Source: Isoetes taiwanensis
Taxonomy: Eukaryota; Streptophyta; Lycopodiopsida; Isoetales; Isoetaceae
Reading direction: 5' to 3'
Assembly (NCBI GenBank): GCA_021234155.1
Contig: JAJEKV010000008.1
Span: forward strand, 11,152,740 to 11,216,739
DNA length: 64,000 nucleotides
In this document: positions 22,968 through 34,928 of the stretch, piece by piece
Position numbering within the stretch: position 1 is the stretch's first letter
Layout of the letters: every line of letters begins with the position of its first letter
Notes under the pieces: model-generated
What the model was told of the DNA's origin: nothing
The model's database searches: none
What the model saw: only the letters and a program-made list of their open reading frames with translations
Position numbers and translations under genes: made by a program

Positions 22968-24476
22968 TTCCCCGACGCTCTTCGGCTTGTACATTGACCA
23001 GCTAGAAGAATGGCTAGCCGAGCACCGGGGAGGGGAGGAGCTCGATTGATGCACCACATAATCCCGCAACTCATATATGCCGATGATGTTGACTGCGCCG
23101 CATATACCCCCAGAGGACATGCAACGCCACCGGATGCTTTGGACACTTTCTCGCCAATTCACCGACATGAGAGTTAACTTGGCCAAGACAAGGGTGCCGC
23201 TGGTCCCATCATCCCGCACCCACGCCTTCCCTCATTCACTTACGGGTAAGTGTAGTGGAGGTGGCTCGGCCTTATAAGTATTTGGGCATTGAGTTTTCTA
23301 CTACCACACATGGGATGCATCCATCGTTACGGGTCACCGCAGCCGGAAAGCCCTCAGATGCAATGCAAAACAACAAATACAAGGCAGAGTTGTATGCATG
23401 GGATCACCAGCACACTTGTTCGTGGCCTTGGTTGAACCGGGTCCTCCTCTATGGGGCGTATGTGGGGGCAGTGATATCCCTCACCACTTGGAACGATCTA
23501 GAGTGGGTGTACGTAAGGCTTTCTTGGCCCGGCAATGGGAGTGAAATCCACGGTCCCATATCAGATCTTGCTCCGTGAGACAAAGCTTCCTTCCATTACA
23601 GAGAGCCGCTACTGAACGCCACATTATTTACTTCCGTAAGGTGGTGGCTATGGATGAAGCCCGCTGCCCAACCTTGCTTTGGCAAAGGGCGATGGGCCCG
23701 CAAATGACTCAAAGCTCGGGCTGGAAAGACAAGCAAGCCCAGTGGTTCTCGCTATGGAATGTGCAGGCACACAGATGTGGACCGCTGCATACACCGAAGG
23801 AACGCTACGCGCCTTTGAAGCAAGATTTTTGGATGCTTGCTTCATGGCCAAGCTTTGGGATGCAGAGGCCCCGTCACATGTCAAGGTGGCAAATTATCGA
23901 CAAGCAGGTTAATCCCATGCTCACGAGGGGCCCACACCACTACCTCGCGCACCCATCTACCCATGAAAAGCGCAGTGGTGATTGCTTCCATTCGCGACAG
24001 TGCACACCACCTCGCATTGAGATGGGGAGATGGATTCGGGAGCCGCGTGAGGACGAGTCCGCCGCCGCCAACAGGCGCCATTGAGGATGAAAGTCACGCC
24101 CTCCGTGCCTGTCCGGGCAGACGAGCATATCCGGCTCCTGTGATGCTCTGTTAGTTGTGCCCCATCGCCTTGCATGAGCTAACGAGCACGGCCTCTCAGA
24201 GGCTTGTTGGGATCGCATACCTCGGGAGGTAATAGATACGCGGACTCGCTTATGCCCCCTATCCCGACATTAACCTCAATTTGTACTTGTGATTATGTAT
24301 ATAATGCGGCAAAGATGTCAAAGATCCTTATTGCTACTAAGGTTTTTCCCCCGAAAACCCTTCGGAGCGGGGGTTTTTAATCCTGGTAGTAATACGCCTG
24401 CTGCTCTCTCTTTGTACTTGGGTCCCATAGGCCAGTTGGTCTCCGTGGACGATAAAATCATATTCTATTCTATTCT
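22968..24476 (+). pseudogene. 5'-truncated LINE ORF2 inserted in the chromovirus
   Basis: It starts inside the RT (LFGLYIDQLEEWL), continues with a frameshifted IYADDVDC-equivalent, MRVNLAKTRVPLVPSSRTH, and the C-terminal thumb/zinc region (LRWGDGFGSRVRT, then ...IEDESHALRACPG). It ends with the conserved hairpin at 24341-24383, GGTCCCATAGGCCAGTTGGT and three TATTC units at 24462-24476. It is close in sequence to the minus-strand LINE at 28196-31555. Several frameshifts are present. Confidence 0.75.
24341..24383 (+). other. Conserved 3'-UTR hairpin of the LINE family
   Basis: GGTTTTTCCCCCGAAAACCC, a short loop, then GGGGGTTTTTAATCC can pair as AAAACCC with GGGTTTT. The same element occurs in the LINE at 28284-28327 (minus) and in the composite at 34668-34710 (plus), always upstream of the element end. 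It may be a recognition structure for the reverse transcriptase (inference). Confidence 0.65.
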
Positions 24477-25190
24477 TATCGGTATTCACAGTCAACTTTG
24501 ATAAAACAACTTAGACCCTTCCAACTTATAAGGATTTTTGCTCACACCCTGCTCTAGCACTATTGTTATAGGTCGATAATGAGGATCTTTTTGGATCGAT
24601 TGACTTAAATTGCTATACGACTGATTACTCCACCAGTAGCATAAGCATGCATGTCTGGTTCTACTTTTATTTCCTCTAGATTAACTAGTTGGGGCCGTCC
24701 ACACTGCTCCTCAGTACGAGAATTTCGCAGGCCAGCAACACTTTGCATATTTGCTGCTCATCAATTTTAATTCCCTGGATTCCCACCGGTAGCTTGAGGC
24801 TGGTTATCAAGTTTCCCATAAGCAGCATTTCTGTCAAACTCACTAGTGTTAGCAGCCTGCTGTCCTACAATACTCATATTTCTCCATTTTTGGGGATAAC
24901 ACGTCGCATTATGCCTAGCCTCTTTGCAGAAAAAAACATAATCCTTCTCGGCAACATCATTCTCGTTTCTCCTAGCTCATCAGAGTTGCTGCATTTGTCT
25001 ACCTTGCAGGAACATGACGTACATTTTCTTTTGGAGCACCAGGAGCAATAAAGAATTTCTCCCTCTACACACAACTCTATAATAGATTTCACTCTGACTC
25101 CTTCTCATCCGAGGTGATGGAAGATGTCCCAGAAGAATTGGACTCCTTCAAAATCTCATTCCCGAACTCACCATTTGGGTACTGAATTCT

Positions 25191-26954
25191 TGACAGCTGC
25201 TCATACTAGAGTTGATGGAATATGTTCATCAACATCTCATATATCCTATATTTGGAGATGAGTTCCAGTTCGTCCCAGGTTTCTTGGAACCATCAAACAG
25301 ATATACAACAAATAACAGGATTAGTCCACAAGGACTAAGTGGAGAGGGAAGAACAACGGGAACATCTTTACTATCACATAGTAAGGTAGTCTAGCATCAA
25401 AAGAATGGCTATAGATCTTACCTGCTCCACAGTGCCCCTGCATTCGCTAGAACAAGATCACATGCATGCCTACACACATACACATCCCTACATGAAGAAT
25501 ACATGTTAAGTGTACTCCTTAAGTCCCGACCTCAAGGAGATAATCCTTCTCTATACATACAAGCCTTATCGCAAAGAGGCTCTCCCCTTGGTCTCGCCCA
25601 TCTAGCCATCTGGTCACGGGCATTACATGGCCACCCCACCCCTCCAAAGATGGGCCGTTGAATAATCGTCTAAGATGCAACTTCTACACATTGAGAGCCT
25701 TAATATATTCTAGTAGCACAAAGTTCACCAACCACATTCATACAGAACATAACTACAACATTCATGCAATATGCAAACACATTCTACTCCATAGTAAAAA
25801 ACACCAGCAATGCAATTCTATGATCCTAGCTGAGCATTCCAAATAATAGTTAACGTGCTAACACAAACTTGTAGGCCAGTCCATAGCGCTAATTCTACTC
25901 GCAAATTTGTGAGTTAGGCTCGCAATATTTCCCTACACTATAGGATTTCACGTCTATGGTTTGAGATGCTTGGATATGCCCAATTGATGCTAGCCTTATT
26001 TTCTAGAGGGTCCGTCAGTACAATAGACGAATTAATGACATCCCTGAATCCTATGACTCTAGGTAATGGCAACTTGGCATGAATCCTATGACTCTAGATA
26101 ATGGCAACTTGGCAAGACCGTATTCAGATAACATTTCTATACAGCCTAGGTTCTAAAACTTAATGTGCTAGGTAACCGGCTAATTGAGGGATTTCTGGCC
26201 GATAAACTGGCAGACAGCACCATCAGGAGCCGCCTTAGCCGCGAGCGGCGCTGTTCGCCTACCGGTTTACTGGCCAGAAACCCTGAGATCCGGCTGGCTA
26301 CCAAATGTAAGCTGGCATATAGGAAATTCCGTTCTTATGGATTTTTGCATGTTGGGGACCTTCAATATCCACGGCTATGGAGTTACTACGGAAATGTCTA
26401 AAAGCATGCACTCGGATCGGATTTTAAGGAAAGCAATGCAAGTGAAACAGAGCAATGCAAGCGAAACAGGGATCTGGCAATAGGTCGTTGTTGCAAACCT
26501 ACAAAGAAAGGATTTCAAAGTTGCTTCTTTCTGTGTTCCCATTTGCAGAAATCCTAAAGAACAGGGGATCGCCGGAGAAAAGCACAAACAGGCTACAAAT
26601 GCCCTCCCGATCGCTGCAAAGAGGAGAATGGAAAGAATAAGCTCTACTCTGCGAATAGGAGAATTGGAAGAATAAGCTTCTCAAAGCTTCTGATCAACCG
26701 TAATGTCTTGTTGAAGACAGGAAATGGAACAATGCGGAACAATGAGAGAAAATGGCGCACTTGAAGGCAAAGCAGAGTTGCTCGATAGGGATCCTTCTCC
26801 TTCACAAATGCTCGATGCCAGATAAGAAACAGGGGGAGTTTTGTCAGGCGCTACAAAGGAAGCTATGGCGGCATTGTAAGCAGCCACCAGGAATGGTAAA
26901 ACCAATTAGGAAATATTCGAGGGATTCTCCCAAACGGAGTTTATGTATACAGGA
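25191..26954. other. Unassigned repeat-like DNA; 36-bp tandem duplication at 26046-26115
   Basis: No gene was recognised. AATCCTATGACTCTAGGTAA and the following TGGCAACTTGGCA occur twice in tandem at 26046-26115. An imperfect inverted repeat built on GGGATTTCTGGCC / GGCCAGAAACCC lies at about 26186-26283. Part of 25200-26150 could be the 5' end of the chromovirus, but no LTR match to 21470-21671 was seen. Confidence 0.35.
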
Positions 26955-27021
26955 ATGCCACTTTAGGTGACATTCTGGGGAGGCACTTTTGACTCCCCGG
27001 AATGTCACCTAAAGTGACATT
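26955..27021. repeat. Perfect-looking hairpin, 29-bp arms
   Basis: The left arm AATGCCACTTTAGGTGACAT continues into CTGGGGAG; the right arm is CTCCCC then GAATGTCACCTAAAGTGACA. About 10 bases separate the arms. It lies 10 bp outside the left inverted repeat at 27031, and variants of its AATGTC(A/G)CCTAAA core occur inside that unit (28015-28040). Confidence 0.75.
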
Positions 27022-27030
27022 GGTGCAAGG

Positions 27031-28134
27031 TGAATGTTGCCTAGACCACTTTCTGACGTGGCGTCGACGTGGACTAAACCACCAACGTGACATTTTGTCC
27101 TTCCTTCTGCAAGTCCGACGAGTGCTCTCTGCTTCGTCGATGGCGCTGTGATGTTCTGCGGTGGCGCTGACGGATTTGGAGGTTAAATCCGAGGCGCTGC
27201 ATCATGCTTAAGCTAGGTCATAGCTTTTTTTTCAAAAAATTTTGAGTGTAGCACTGCCTTTCCTCATCTTCTTATGTGCTTAGGGGGCTAGGACGAGCTC
27301 TGGCATTGTCTAACCTTAGGACGAGTTCTACACCGAGTTTTGGCATTTTTGCAACCGAGTTTGTGTAAATCTTGCTGCAGGTGCAGATTTTTCTTTGAAA
27401 ATGTTGCAGGATGTCGCCTAATATCTTTATTTCTCCTTATCAGGTACCTTTTCTTGGTTATTGGGAGGTGCAATGGAAAGCAGACGAAGAATGCTTTGGT
27501 TTTTAGTGTTTTCTAGTTTGAATCTCGGTGTGATTCTAAGTTATGCTAGGTTGAAGTGTTTAGGCATGGATTCGGCTCCTAGTTTTGAGCTGGACAGTCT
27601 TGAAGGCAATGAATCTGAAGTTCTGAAGGATATCAGTAATCTTTGTGAAGATTTTGAAGTGGATAATACAAATGGAGTTATTTCTTTGATCAATGACCAG
27701 GTTATAGATATACAAAGTTATAATGATACTGATGAAAACTTCAATGCTTTGTCAAAGAAAAGTAAGCTGATCAAGAACGTGTATCTTCTTGAAAAGGACG
27801 CTCCAAAGAAAGGTACATTGCATTTTCATAGTTTGCTTATAGCTTTTATTGTGTAAAGTTTTTAAAGCTTCTGCATGTTTTGTTCTTGCAGAGATTACTA
27901 ACATTTTGTAGAATGTTGTGGGACATACGAAAGGAAAGAAAAAAGATGAAGCAAACTATAGAATGCCGACTAAAATAAAATGTTGAGCATAATGTCCCCT
28001 AAAATAGAATGTTGAACAGAATGTCGCCTAAAATAACAATGTGAGTAAAGAGAGCAACATTCACGGAAAGAATACATGACACGTGGCAAGTTACGATTGG
28101 CTCAAACGTCAGAAAGTGGTCTAGGCAACATTTA
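27031..28134 (+). mobile_element. 1.1-kb inverted-repeat unit carrying a small gene
   Basis: The inverted ends are TGAATGTTGCCTAGACCACT... at 27031-27059 and its complement at 28106-28134, matching 28 of 29. No target duplication was found directly outside, so the true ends may differ. The unit contains a spliced frame (27473-27911) and, near its right end, short tandem AATGTTGA(G/A)CA(T/G)AATGTC units. It could be a Pack-type transposon that captured a gene, or a duplicated regulatory segment. Confidence 0.45.
27473..27911 (+). CDS. Small predicted membrane or secreted protein, two exons
   Basis: Exon 1 is 27473-27812 and exon 2 is 27892-27911 (stop TAG), joined by a GT-AG, phase-1 intron of 79 nt with a good polypyrimidine acceptor (TTGTTCTTGCAG). 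The 119-residue product opens MESRRRMLWFLVFSSLNLGV, a basic start plus a hydrophobic segment of about 18 residues that fits a signal peptide or membrane anchor. An acidic region follows (LDSLEGNESEVLKDISNLCE) and then a lysine-rich end. No known family was recognised. It is enclosed by the inverted repeats of the 27.0-28.1 kb unit. The protein may be the broken N-terminal piece of a longer host protein. Confidence 0.4.
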
Positions 28135-28195
28135 TGTGTTAATATTCTTAGTAAGCCAGGGGGATATCGGGATGTGATATCCCTTAAGAAAAACA

Positions 28196-31100
28196 TAATA
28201 GAATAGAATTGTTTTTATCGTCCACGGAGACCAATCGGCCTATGGGACCCAATACAAAAAGCGCAGCAGTCACATTACTGCCCGGATTAAAAAACCCCCG
28301 CCCCGAAGGGTTTTCGAGGGAAAAACCGTGGCAGCAATAAGACTGCTGACAACGATTAAATGGTTGACTGGGGGCATATCTGAGCCCTCAAGACCAGAAT
28401 GTATGATCCGAGTGAGCGCACCGAAGTGGTGCCCAGTATTATGTGTAGCGGCTCATCAGGTCTAATCAATTGAGCATAGCGTGTCCGAATCTGATCATAT
28501 GCCGGGCAGCTCTGGAAAGTGTGACACTCATCCTCAACAGCTCCCGTCTGGTAGCACTGACAAATCCTATCCTGACGTGGCTCCCCAATCCATCGACCTG
28601 TCTCAATCCGAAGATGGTGGGCACCTGTGCGAATGGAGACGATATGCCTGCGCTTTTTCATGGGCAGATGTGAATGTAGGTAGCGCTGTGGGCCTCGTTC
28701 TAATGTGGGATTTATATGCTGCTTGTAATGTGCTGTTTTGACTTGCTCCAGGATCCTGGAATCCCAAAGCTTGCTGGAGAAACAAACATCAAGGTAACAT
28801 CTCAGGCTGTCGCGACCTGCCTCTGTTTCTACCTGGATGCACATGTGCTCCTGGACATTCCATCTAGTTAGCCACTGCACTCTTTTATCCTTCCAACAAT
28901 TCTTGAGTCGTTGTGGTCAAGTGCGGTAGACGATCATCATCCATCTTTACCACCTTCTTGATGTGTCTATCAAGGGCCGCTCGCTGAAGTGGCAGGAAAC
29001 CTGTCTCCTGCAACAAAATTTGATATGGGACCGTGGATTTCACTCCGAGTGCCCGTGCTAAGAAGGCCTTCTGCACCTGTTCTAAGTCGCTCCAAGTAGC
29101 AAGGGACACCACTGGGCCCCAGACTTCAACCCCGTACAAAAGAACGGGCTCTACCAATACCCTGAACAGATGTGCCTGATGTCCCCAATCATACAATTCT
29201 GCTCTGTGGTTATTGTTCTGCATTGCATAAAGTGCTTTCCAGCCTGCTGCTACACACAATCTTATGGAAGTGTTCCAGCATAGTGTAGAAGGAAACTCCA
29301 CTCCCAGATACTTGTAGGTGGGTGTCACCTCCACTTGTTGCCCTCGATAAGTGAATGAAGGGGGCCTTGGATGGCGCGAGGATGAGATTAGGACCACCTT
29401 AGTCTTGGCCAGATTGACGTTCATGTCTGTGGCCTGGCAGAATGTATCCAGAGCATCTAGGTGAGACTGCATATCCTCTGGAGTGTGAGCTAAGAGGTCA
29501 ACATCATCTGCATAGATGAGTTGCCTGATGACCTGATGCAAAAGTTGGGTCCCGCCACCCCCGTTGTCCATGAGCCAGTGTTCCAACTGGTCAATGTAGA
29601 CCAAACAATGTTGGGAAAAGAGGACATCCCCGGCGGACCCCAATACTGCTAGTGAATAGTTGTCCCGTCATCCGCGAGATTCGACTGAACAACTCTCGCA
29701 CAACCCAGATAATCGCATTTTGCATATCCACAGGAACCTCCAGTTGCCGCAATCTTTCCCATAACTTTTCCCGAGGCATAGTGTCAAAAGCCTTCACAAA
29801 GTCAACAAAGCAACAATACAAATCCCGCCGACGGTTTCTGCTATCCTCAACCAAAGTCCTCAATGTGAAGATATGATCAATGGTTGAATGCCGGGGTCTG
29901 AACCCTGCTTGCGTGAGAGCTTGCACACCTGTTGCTTCTGCCCACCTGGTCAACTGTTGCTCAATAATGCCAGCTAGCAGTTTGGCAAACACCAACCCGA
30001 CCATGATTGTTCGTAATTGGTTGGACTATGTGGATCTCCCCGCCTTGTAAATGGGGACAACTCGCTTGTGGTCCATGGCTGGGGAATCCTTCATGTAGTG
30101 CTCGTTGAACATAGTGGTTAGGACCGGTACCATAGGCTCCCCCGCCCACTTGAGCAACTCGCCCGCATACCATCCAGTGCATTTGCTTTCCCATTGGCCA
30201 AATGCCGCGGACCACGGGTAACATCATCCTCGCGGATTTCTAATGTCGGACCATTCGTGGGGGTATGAGTGCTCGTGTCCCTTGAGGATCATAGAGTTGC
30301 TGCAAGTATTGTTCCCACTGCTCATTAGTGATGTTCCCCGTAGGCTGGGCTGGCTTTTGAAGAACCTTGCGCCAAAAGGTTCTAGGATGGCTTTCCAACA
30401 TGTAAAACATTTCCCTTTGATGACGTGCAATGTACTGAGATTTTTTTGCCTTCAAGAAAGCACGATCATCGCGGTGGTGGCATGTGGGCGCATTGCGGGA
30501 TCTCGTGGATCCGGGCGGAGCCGGCATTTGTATTCCTTACACTCAGCATCAAACCACTGATTACGCGGGAATGTTGCAGTCCCTGTGATACTTCTCGGGC
30601 ATGCTATCCCAAAACATCTCTCTGTGATAGTACCAAGTAGCTCAATCAGCTGACATGTTTGCTGCTCTAGCGTGGGGGCCTGCAAAATTCCTGAAAGGTC
30701 ATCTATGAGCATATCAGTATAATCCTTTGCCTGCTCATAATCCAATCACAAGTGAGGTATACGAGGAGCTGCCGTAGAAGGGGTTCTAGCAGCTTGCCAA
30801 GCCAACTGCAGGTAGAGTGGAAGGTGATCTGAGTCAGTCTCCTCATATCTATTGTCTGTGCCTACCCGAAAGTGGTTGATCAAATGTATATCCTGCTCAG
30901 CGACTAATAGATAGTCCACCACACTAGATCCTCCACCCTGATTCTCTTGTCTGCAGGTGCACTTACTGGAGAAAGGCCACTGTGCCAGGCCATTACAAAT
31001 TCAAGTCAAAGACATCACATAGTAGAAGCAATCGCCGCCAAAGCGCTGGACGACTATCATCGATGTTCAGGGCCAACGCCTCCGGGCGTGGGCGCAAGGT

Positions 31101-31555
31101 AACACATCTTGAGCCAAAGGATCAAGTCTCATGGGCTGCTCTACTCCTGTCCGTGCATTGAAGTCCCCAAGGAGTACCACACTACCCAACTGTCTATGTT
31201 GCTGTATGTCATCATATAGATCGACATATGTTGCTTTCTGCATGTGGAAAGTAGCAAGTAGCCAAGAAGAGAGGGTTGCCACTACAATTCTGCACCCGCA
31301 CCCACAAGTACCGGTTGTGTCTGTCAATCTTGTGCAGGAAGACCGATTGTGCCAAAGACTCCCAGTAATAAAAGGCAACCCCTCCATGTCCCCTCTTGCC
31401 TGTGCAGCTATTGAAGACTGAGAAATGTTGATAGCCTAGAAGATCGGGTAGCCTGTGTCCTGCGTGCTCCCATATCTCCATGAGGAAGATGAGATCCATA
31501 TCTGCAGCAACAGAGTTGAGACTATCCCCCTTCTGCCATGGGAAGCAATAGTCAC
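28196..31555 (-). pseudogene. Near-complete LINE ORF2 (endonuclease, RT, C-terminal zinc region)
   Basis: On the minus strand: AP-endonuclease-like block (MDLIFLMEIWEHAGHRLPDL, 31.45 kb; VVLLGDFNARTG, 31.15 kb; DSDHLPLYLQ, 30.8 kb), a linker, and RT (QAGFRPRHSTIDHIFTLRTL, 29.9 kb; CCFVDFVKAFDTMPREKL, 29.8 kb; LIYADDVDLLAH, 29.5 kb; NVNLAKTKVVLISSSR, 29.4 kb). The thumb and C-terminal part follow (LLYGVEVWGPVVSLATWSDL, 29.1 kb; then CYQTGAVEDECHTFQSCP, 28.55 kb). The 3' UTR hairpin, GGGTCCCAT end and (TATTC)-type tail (28196-28209) close the element. Only a handful of frameshifts or stops break it (near 31060, 30750, 30230, 29640 and 28882), so it is the best-preserved LINE in the window. It is truncated just inside the endonuclease N-terminus; ORF1 is absent. 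Confidence 0.8.
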
Positions 31556-33170
31556 GACTTTCTAGAAAACTCGACTAGGCACAGGTTACAGACCCGCTTG
31601 ACTGGGAAGGCATTCAACAAGAAAGCCAAAGTACAATTCAAATGGTATTTATCAGGATCATGATTTCCAAATTAACAGCCCACCTGGACTTTTGCAGACT
31701 ATCCAACAAGAACCGGTTGCTCACAGATTTACGGTCAGAGGAAATAAAATTGGAGTTGTAGTTGCAAGCATGGCTCAAAACAAGAGTTGGTTCTTATGCC
31801 TTTGCTTTATTTCTCTTTAAGCTACACCACAGAGACGAATTTTTCAAGCACCCACCTTTAGATCAGTGTGTGCTGAGTTCCTAGAACACTAGCATCCTAC
31901 CTATTGAAATCAAGACTTTCCGATAGAGAAAAAAAATTCCAGGAAGTTTTTCGGTCAAAATCCATAGGTTTCTTTTAAATTTTTCCAGACGAAATCTAAA
32001 TTTTCATAGGCCCCTTCCGCCTAGCATAAATTATACAGGAAATATACTTGTTGGATTTTTAGAGTTTGTCCCACACTGCTTTAGATAGCTTCTTCGGTAG
32101 TTTCAGGCCGAACTTCTCCTACTTGTGCTTGTCGCTCCAGTCCAACACTCCAAGTGCCTTCCTTCTTCTCTGGCTTGCTTCCAATCTTTTCTAAAACCTT
32201 ATTCTTTTTAGTCCTTCTTGAATATTATCTAACCCATTTAGACCTTCGTTAAAATATCCCATAGCTTTAGTTGCCACAATGCGCTCTACAATTGCATGGG
32301 GTAATGTGTGGCCACAGTAATCTCAATGCCACACGCAACACAACCCTCTGACTAGGAGCACGTAACTCTTAAATATGGCACTAGCTATAAAGGTGTGATA
32401 AGATTCCATACAATCTACTCAATCTTTGGCCGCATCCATTCATTGAAATATTGAGTAAAAAAACTAAGCTACTAGGGTCATTACAAAAAATCAGGCGTGC
32501 ATCCAATTTGTAATGATATCTCTCTCACTGTTTTGCAAATGATAGATATATTCAAAGATGGACATCTCTTTTAAAAGAGTTGCCACGATAATTCACACCC
32601 ACCTCAGTAAGTCCCAACCAGCTGATGGTGTTGAAGAGGTGCTTGAAGTCATGCACTCTAGGAGAGGCTAATGGCTCATTTATCCTCTGGAACTAAGATG
32701 ATATGTATGAGATAGATGTTGAGCCAACAACCTCGAATCCCAAACAAAGGCTTGGTGCAAGATGGTAACAGGCCAACATCATTAACCAAGTATACTTTAA
32801 TTCATCTAGAATGTGAAATTTGGCACTGTTGTCACCCCATACCTGGAGGAAAGAGTTTCGTTACTTTATGGACCTGAATGATGTCATGTGCGGCCAGTTC
32901 CTTAGGATTGAATACATGTAACCAAATGGTTTCTGAATATTTCATTATACATGGACTACTGTAACGCAAAAGCCATATGTGCCACCTTGGGCCACTGCAC
33001 TTTGCTGCCAAAAGGCACTTTCATTGAAGTTGGGACTATCTATTCTCAGTATAGGAGCGGACTCGCAGTAATACCTTCATGGATGAATAGTACATAATGA
33101 TGTGGTTCCATATCTTTCCTTATCTTCAAGAAATATATTTTCTACATCATTGTTAAGGTTCTAGATTTAA
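31556..33170. other. No gene; contains a dispersed chromovirus LTR segment at 32270-32485
   Basis: At 32270-32485 about 190 bp (TTGCCACAATGCGCTCTACA ... to TTACA at 32485) match the LTR at 21470-21671, so this is a solo or truncated LTR on the minus strand, whose start TGTAATGACCCTAGTAGC is at 32485. Its outer end was not found. The rest shows no open frame of interest and no recognisable family. Confidence 0.5.
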
Positions 33171-33238
33171 AGGAAGGAAGGAAGGAAGGAAGGAAGGAAG
33201 TATATTTTAACGTCCACGGAGGCCAACTCATGGAGAAA
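33171..33238 (-). mobile_element. LINE tail-only insertion with (TTCC)n
   Basis: On the minus strand, TTGGCCTCCGTGGACGTTAA runs into eight TTCC units (plus strand GGAA, 33171-33200). Only about 40 bp of element precede the microsatellite. This is an extreme 5' truncation and shows that the tail plus last 40 bp define the end of the LINE family. Confidence 0.7.
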
Positions 33239-33833
33239 TACATTCTTGATAGTGATAAAAGCTTGACCAATTGACATGAACGAAGATGCCCTACTTGATT
33301 AACTATTGAAAAGCTCCATTGTTTGTTTCAGCGGGCATGGTATGCTACTAAAGACCCTCAAATGGAAAATAAGAAGGAGACTTTCTATGTCGAATAAGAA
33401 GAAGCTTTCTAACACTATTAAGATTTCTGTGCTCGTTGCTGAAACATATTCAGCACTCATTAAGGATGGCAACTAGTTTGAGAAAAGCTGCATCAAAGCA
33501 TGAATTCAAAAAATGGTCCATAAATTCAGCTTTATCTAAATAAATATAACGAAACAATGCATTCTATAGATGACTAAAATGCATTGGAGTATTAGTGCAC
33601 ATATTTATTCTTGAGTGCTAACTTGGATTCTTTCTGCCTCCTTCTTTGCCTTCTCTTTTTTATTTTAGCTTTTATTTTCTTTTTTTCTCCTCCGCTCTAG
33701 GATCTACATCAGTATTTGTTTCCATCCAGAATGGAAATATAATCTACAACTATGAATTTTGAAATAAAATAGGGAAAAGTAATTGCACAACAGAAACAAA
33801 ATTGAGAATTTTGGAATGGAATTGGATAAGACA
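33239..33833. other. No recognisable feature
   Basis: AT-rich sequence with short T/C runs. No open frame, repeat or RNA signature can be supported. Confidence 0.5.
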
Positions 33834-33843
33834 AAATGAAATG

Positions 33844-34928
33844 TCGTCGATTCGCGTAGCGAATCGCCATTCTTGCTCAAGACGAGCATGCATGCATTGC
33901 ATGCGTCGCATGCATGCATCGCATGCGTTTTGGGCCGTTCTTCAGGTTGGGCGTTTGCTACTTATTGCGGAGTTCTTCATCGACGTTTCATCGGCGCTTC
34001 CTCTTCTCTCAGCAGTACCTTATTCTCTTTGAATTGTTTCCAGGCAGGGGAGGGGCTTCTTCCTGCCTGGTTTGGCCAATTTGGCGTTGCTTTCCTGCTG
34101 TCCTTTCCGGCCTTTAGCCTTCATCCTGTGACCTTCGTCCTCGATCCTAGTTTGTTAAGGAAGTCCTTTGGTATTCGGGCGCTTTGTTGGTTTCATGCGA
34201 GTCGCAGTGCAAGAATGTCGTCGATTCGCGTAGCGAATCGCCATTCTTGCTCAAGACGAGCATGCATGCATTGCATGCGTCGCATGCATGTGCGTCGCAT
34301 GCATGCATCGCATGCGTTTTGGGCCGTTCTTCAGGTTGGGCGTTTGCTACTTATTGCGGAGTTCTTCATCGACGTTTCATCGGCGCTTCCTCTTCTCTCA
34401 GCAGTACCTTATTCTCTTTGAACCCACCCTCCCCCCCTTCTTTGTTTTTTATATTTTGTACAAGTTCTGTTTATCATGTTTTTCCACCCGGTGGGTGATG
34501 CTTTTTTTCCACCCATTCTTTGGTATGTTTCTCGTTTGTTGTGTTGGTGATGTCGGTGTACAAAGTGTTGGCGGCGCCATCCGCTTTGACTTCTCCATGC
34601 GGGGGTTTTTGGGAGCGATTCTATGCCTTACGCTTGTCTAAGCCCCTTGCGTCAAGGCTTATCACTAGGGTTTTTCCTCGAAAACCCGAAAAGGGGGGTT
34701 TTTTAATCCCTTGATAAGCTTTTCGGCAGTACATCAGCCACTCATCTATTAGCATTGTATTTGTTTTTGGGGTCCAAATGATATAATTGGATTTTCCCTT
34801 TATTTTTCGTGGGTAGTTCGCATGTGTGCGGCTATCCACTGTCCACCATTGTAGAAATCTGCTGAGATGAATGAGAAGCCTATCTATCGGCGCTTTGTTG
34901 GTTTCATGCGAGTCGCAGTGCAAGAATG
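33844..34928 (+). mobile_element. Composite 1085-bp element with duplicated 5' modules, 10-bp target duplication
   Basis: AAATGAAATG flanks the unit exactly (33834-33843 and 34929-34938). Module A (33844-34033) is repeated as A' (34218-34422), nearly identical except that A' has one extra GCATGCATGTGCGTC-like unit. A opens with the palindrome CGATTCGCGTAGCGAATCG and then alternating GCATGCAT runs. A 40-bp module GGCGCTTTGTTGGTTTCATG... closes both halves (34178-34217 and 34889-34928). Between A' and the final 40 bp lies a T-rich segment with the LINE 3' hairpin (34668-34710). There is no credible protein; the open frames reflect the repeats. It looks like a SINE- or promoter-monomer-type non-autonomous element that borrows a LINE 3' structure. 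Confidence 0.6.

Larger units (their letters stand above)
21672..25190 (-). pseudogene. Ty3/gypsy chromovirus gag-pol remnant, split by a LINE
   Basis: On the minus strand from right to left: gag-like sequence with a degraded zinc knuckle (CKEARHNATC, about 24.93 kb); then, beyond the LINE at 22968-24476, the integrase zinc-binding part (AHDNPISGHPGIQKTLP, 22.92 kb); integrase core pieces (TAYHPQTDGQVERVNQ, 22.45 kb); the integrase C-terminus (RYAGPFKIIQEIGRVAYQL...VFHVSNLRKY, 21.95-22.15 kb); and a chromodomain (PGYPQEDATWEDANKSKEIL, about 21.75 kb). RT and protease are missing or unrecognisable. Many stops and frameshifts show an old copy. Chromodomain integrases direct insertion to heterochromatin in this family. 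Confidence 0.7.

Noticed and set aside
27031..28134. Mutator-type assignment with a 9-bp duplication
   Set aside because: No 9-bp direct repeat flanks the inverted ends.
33873..34421. 182-codon open frame across the 34-kb composite element
   Set aside because: The two halves repeat because the DNA module is duplicated, and the frame has no recognisable domain.
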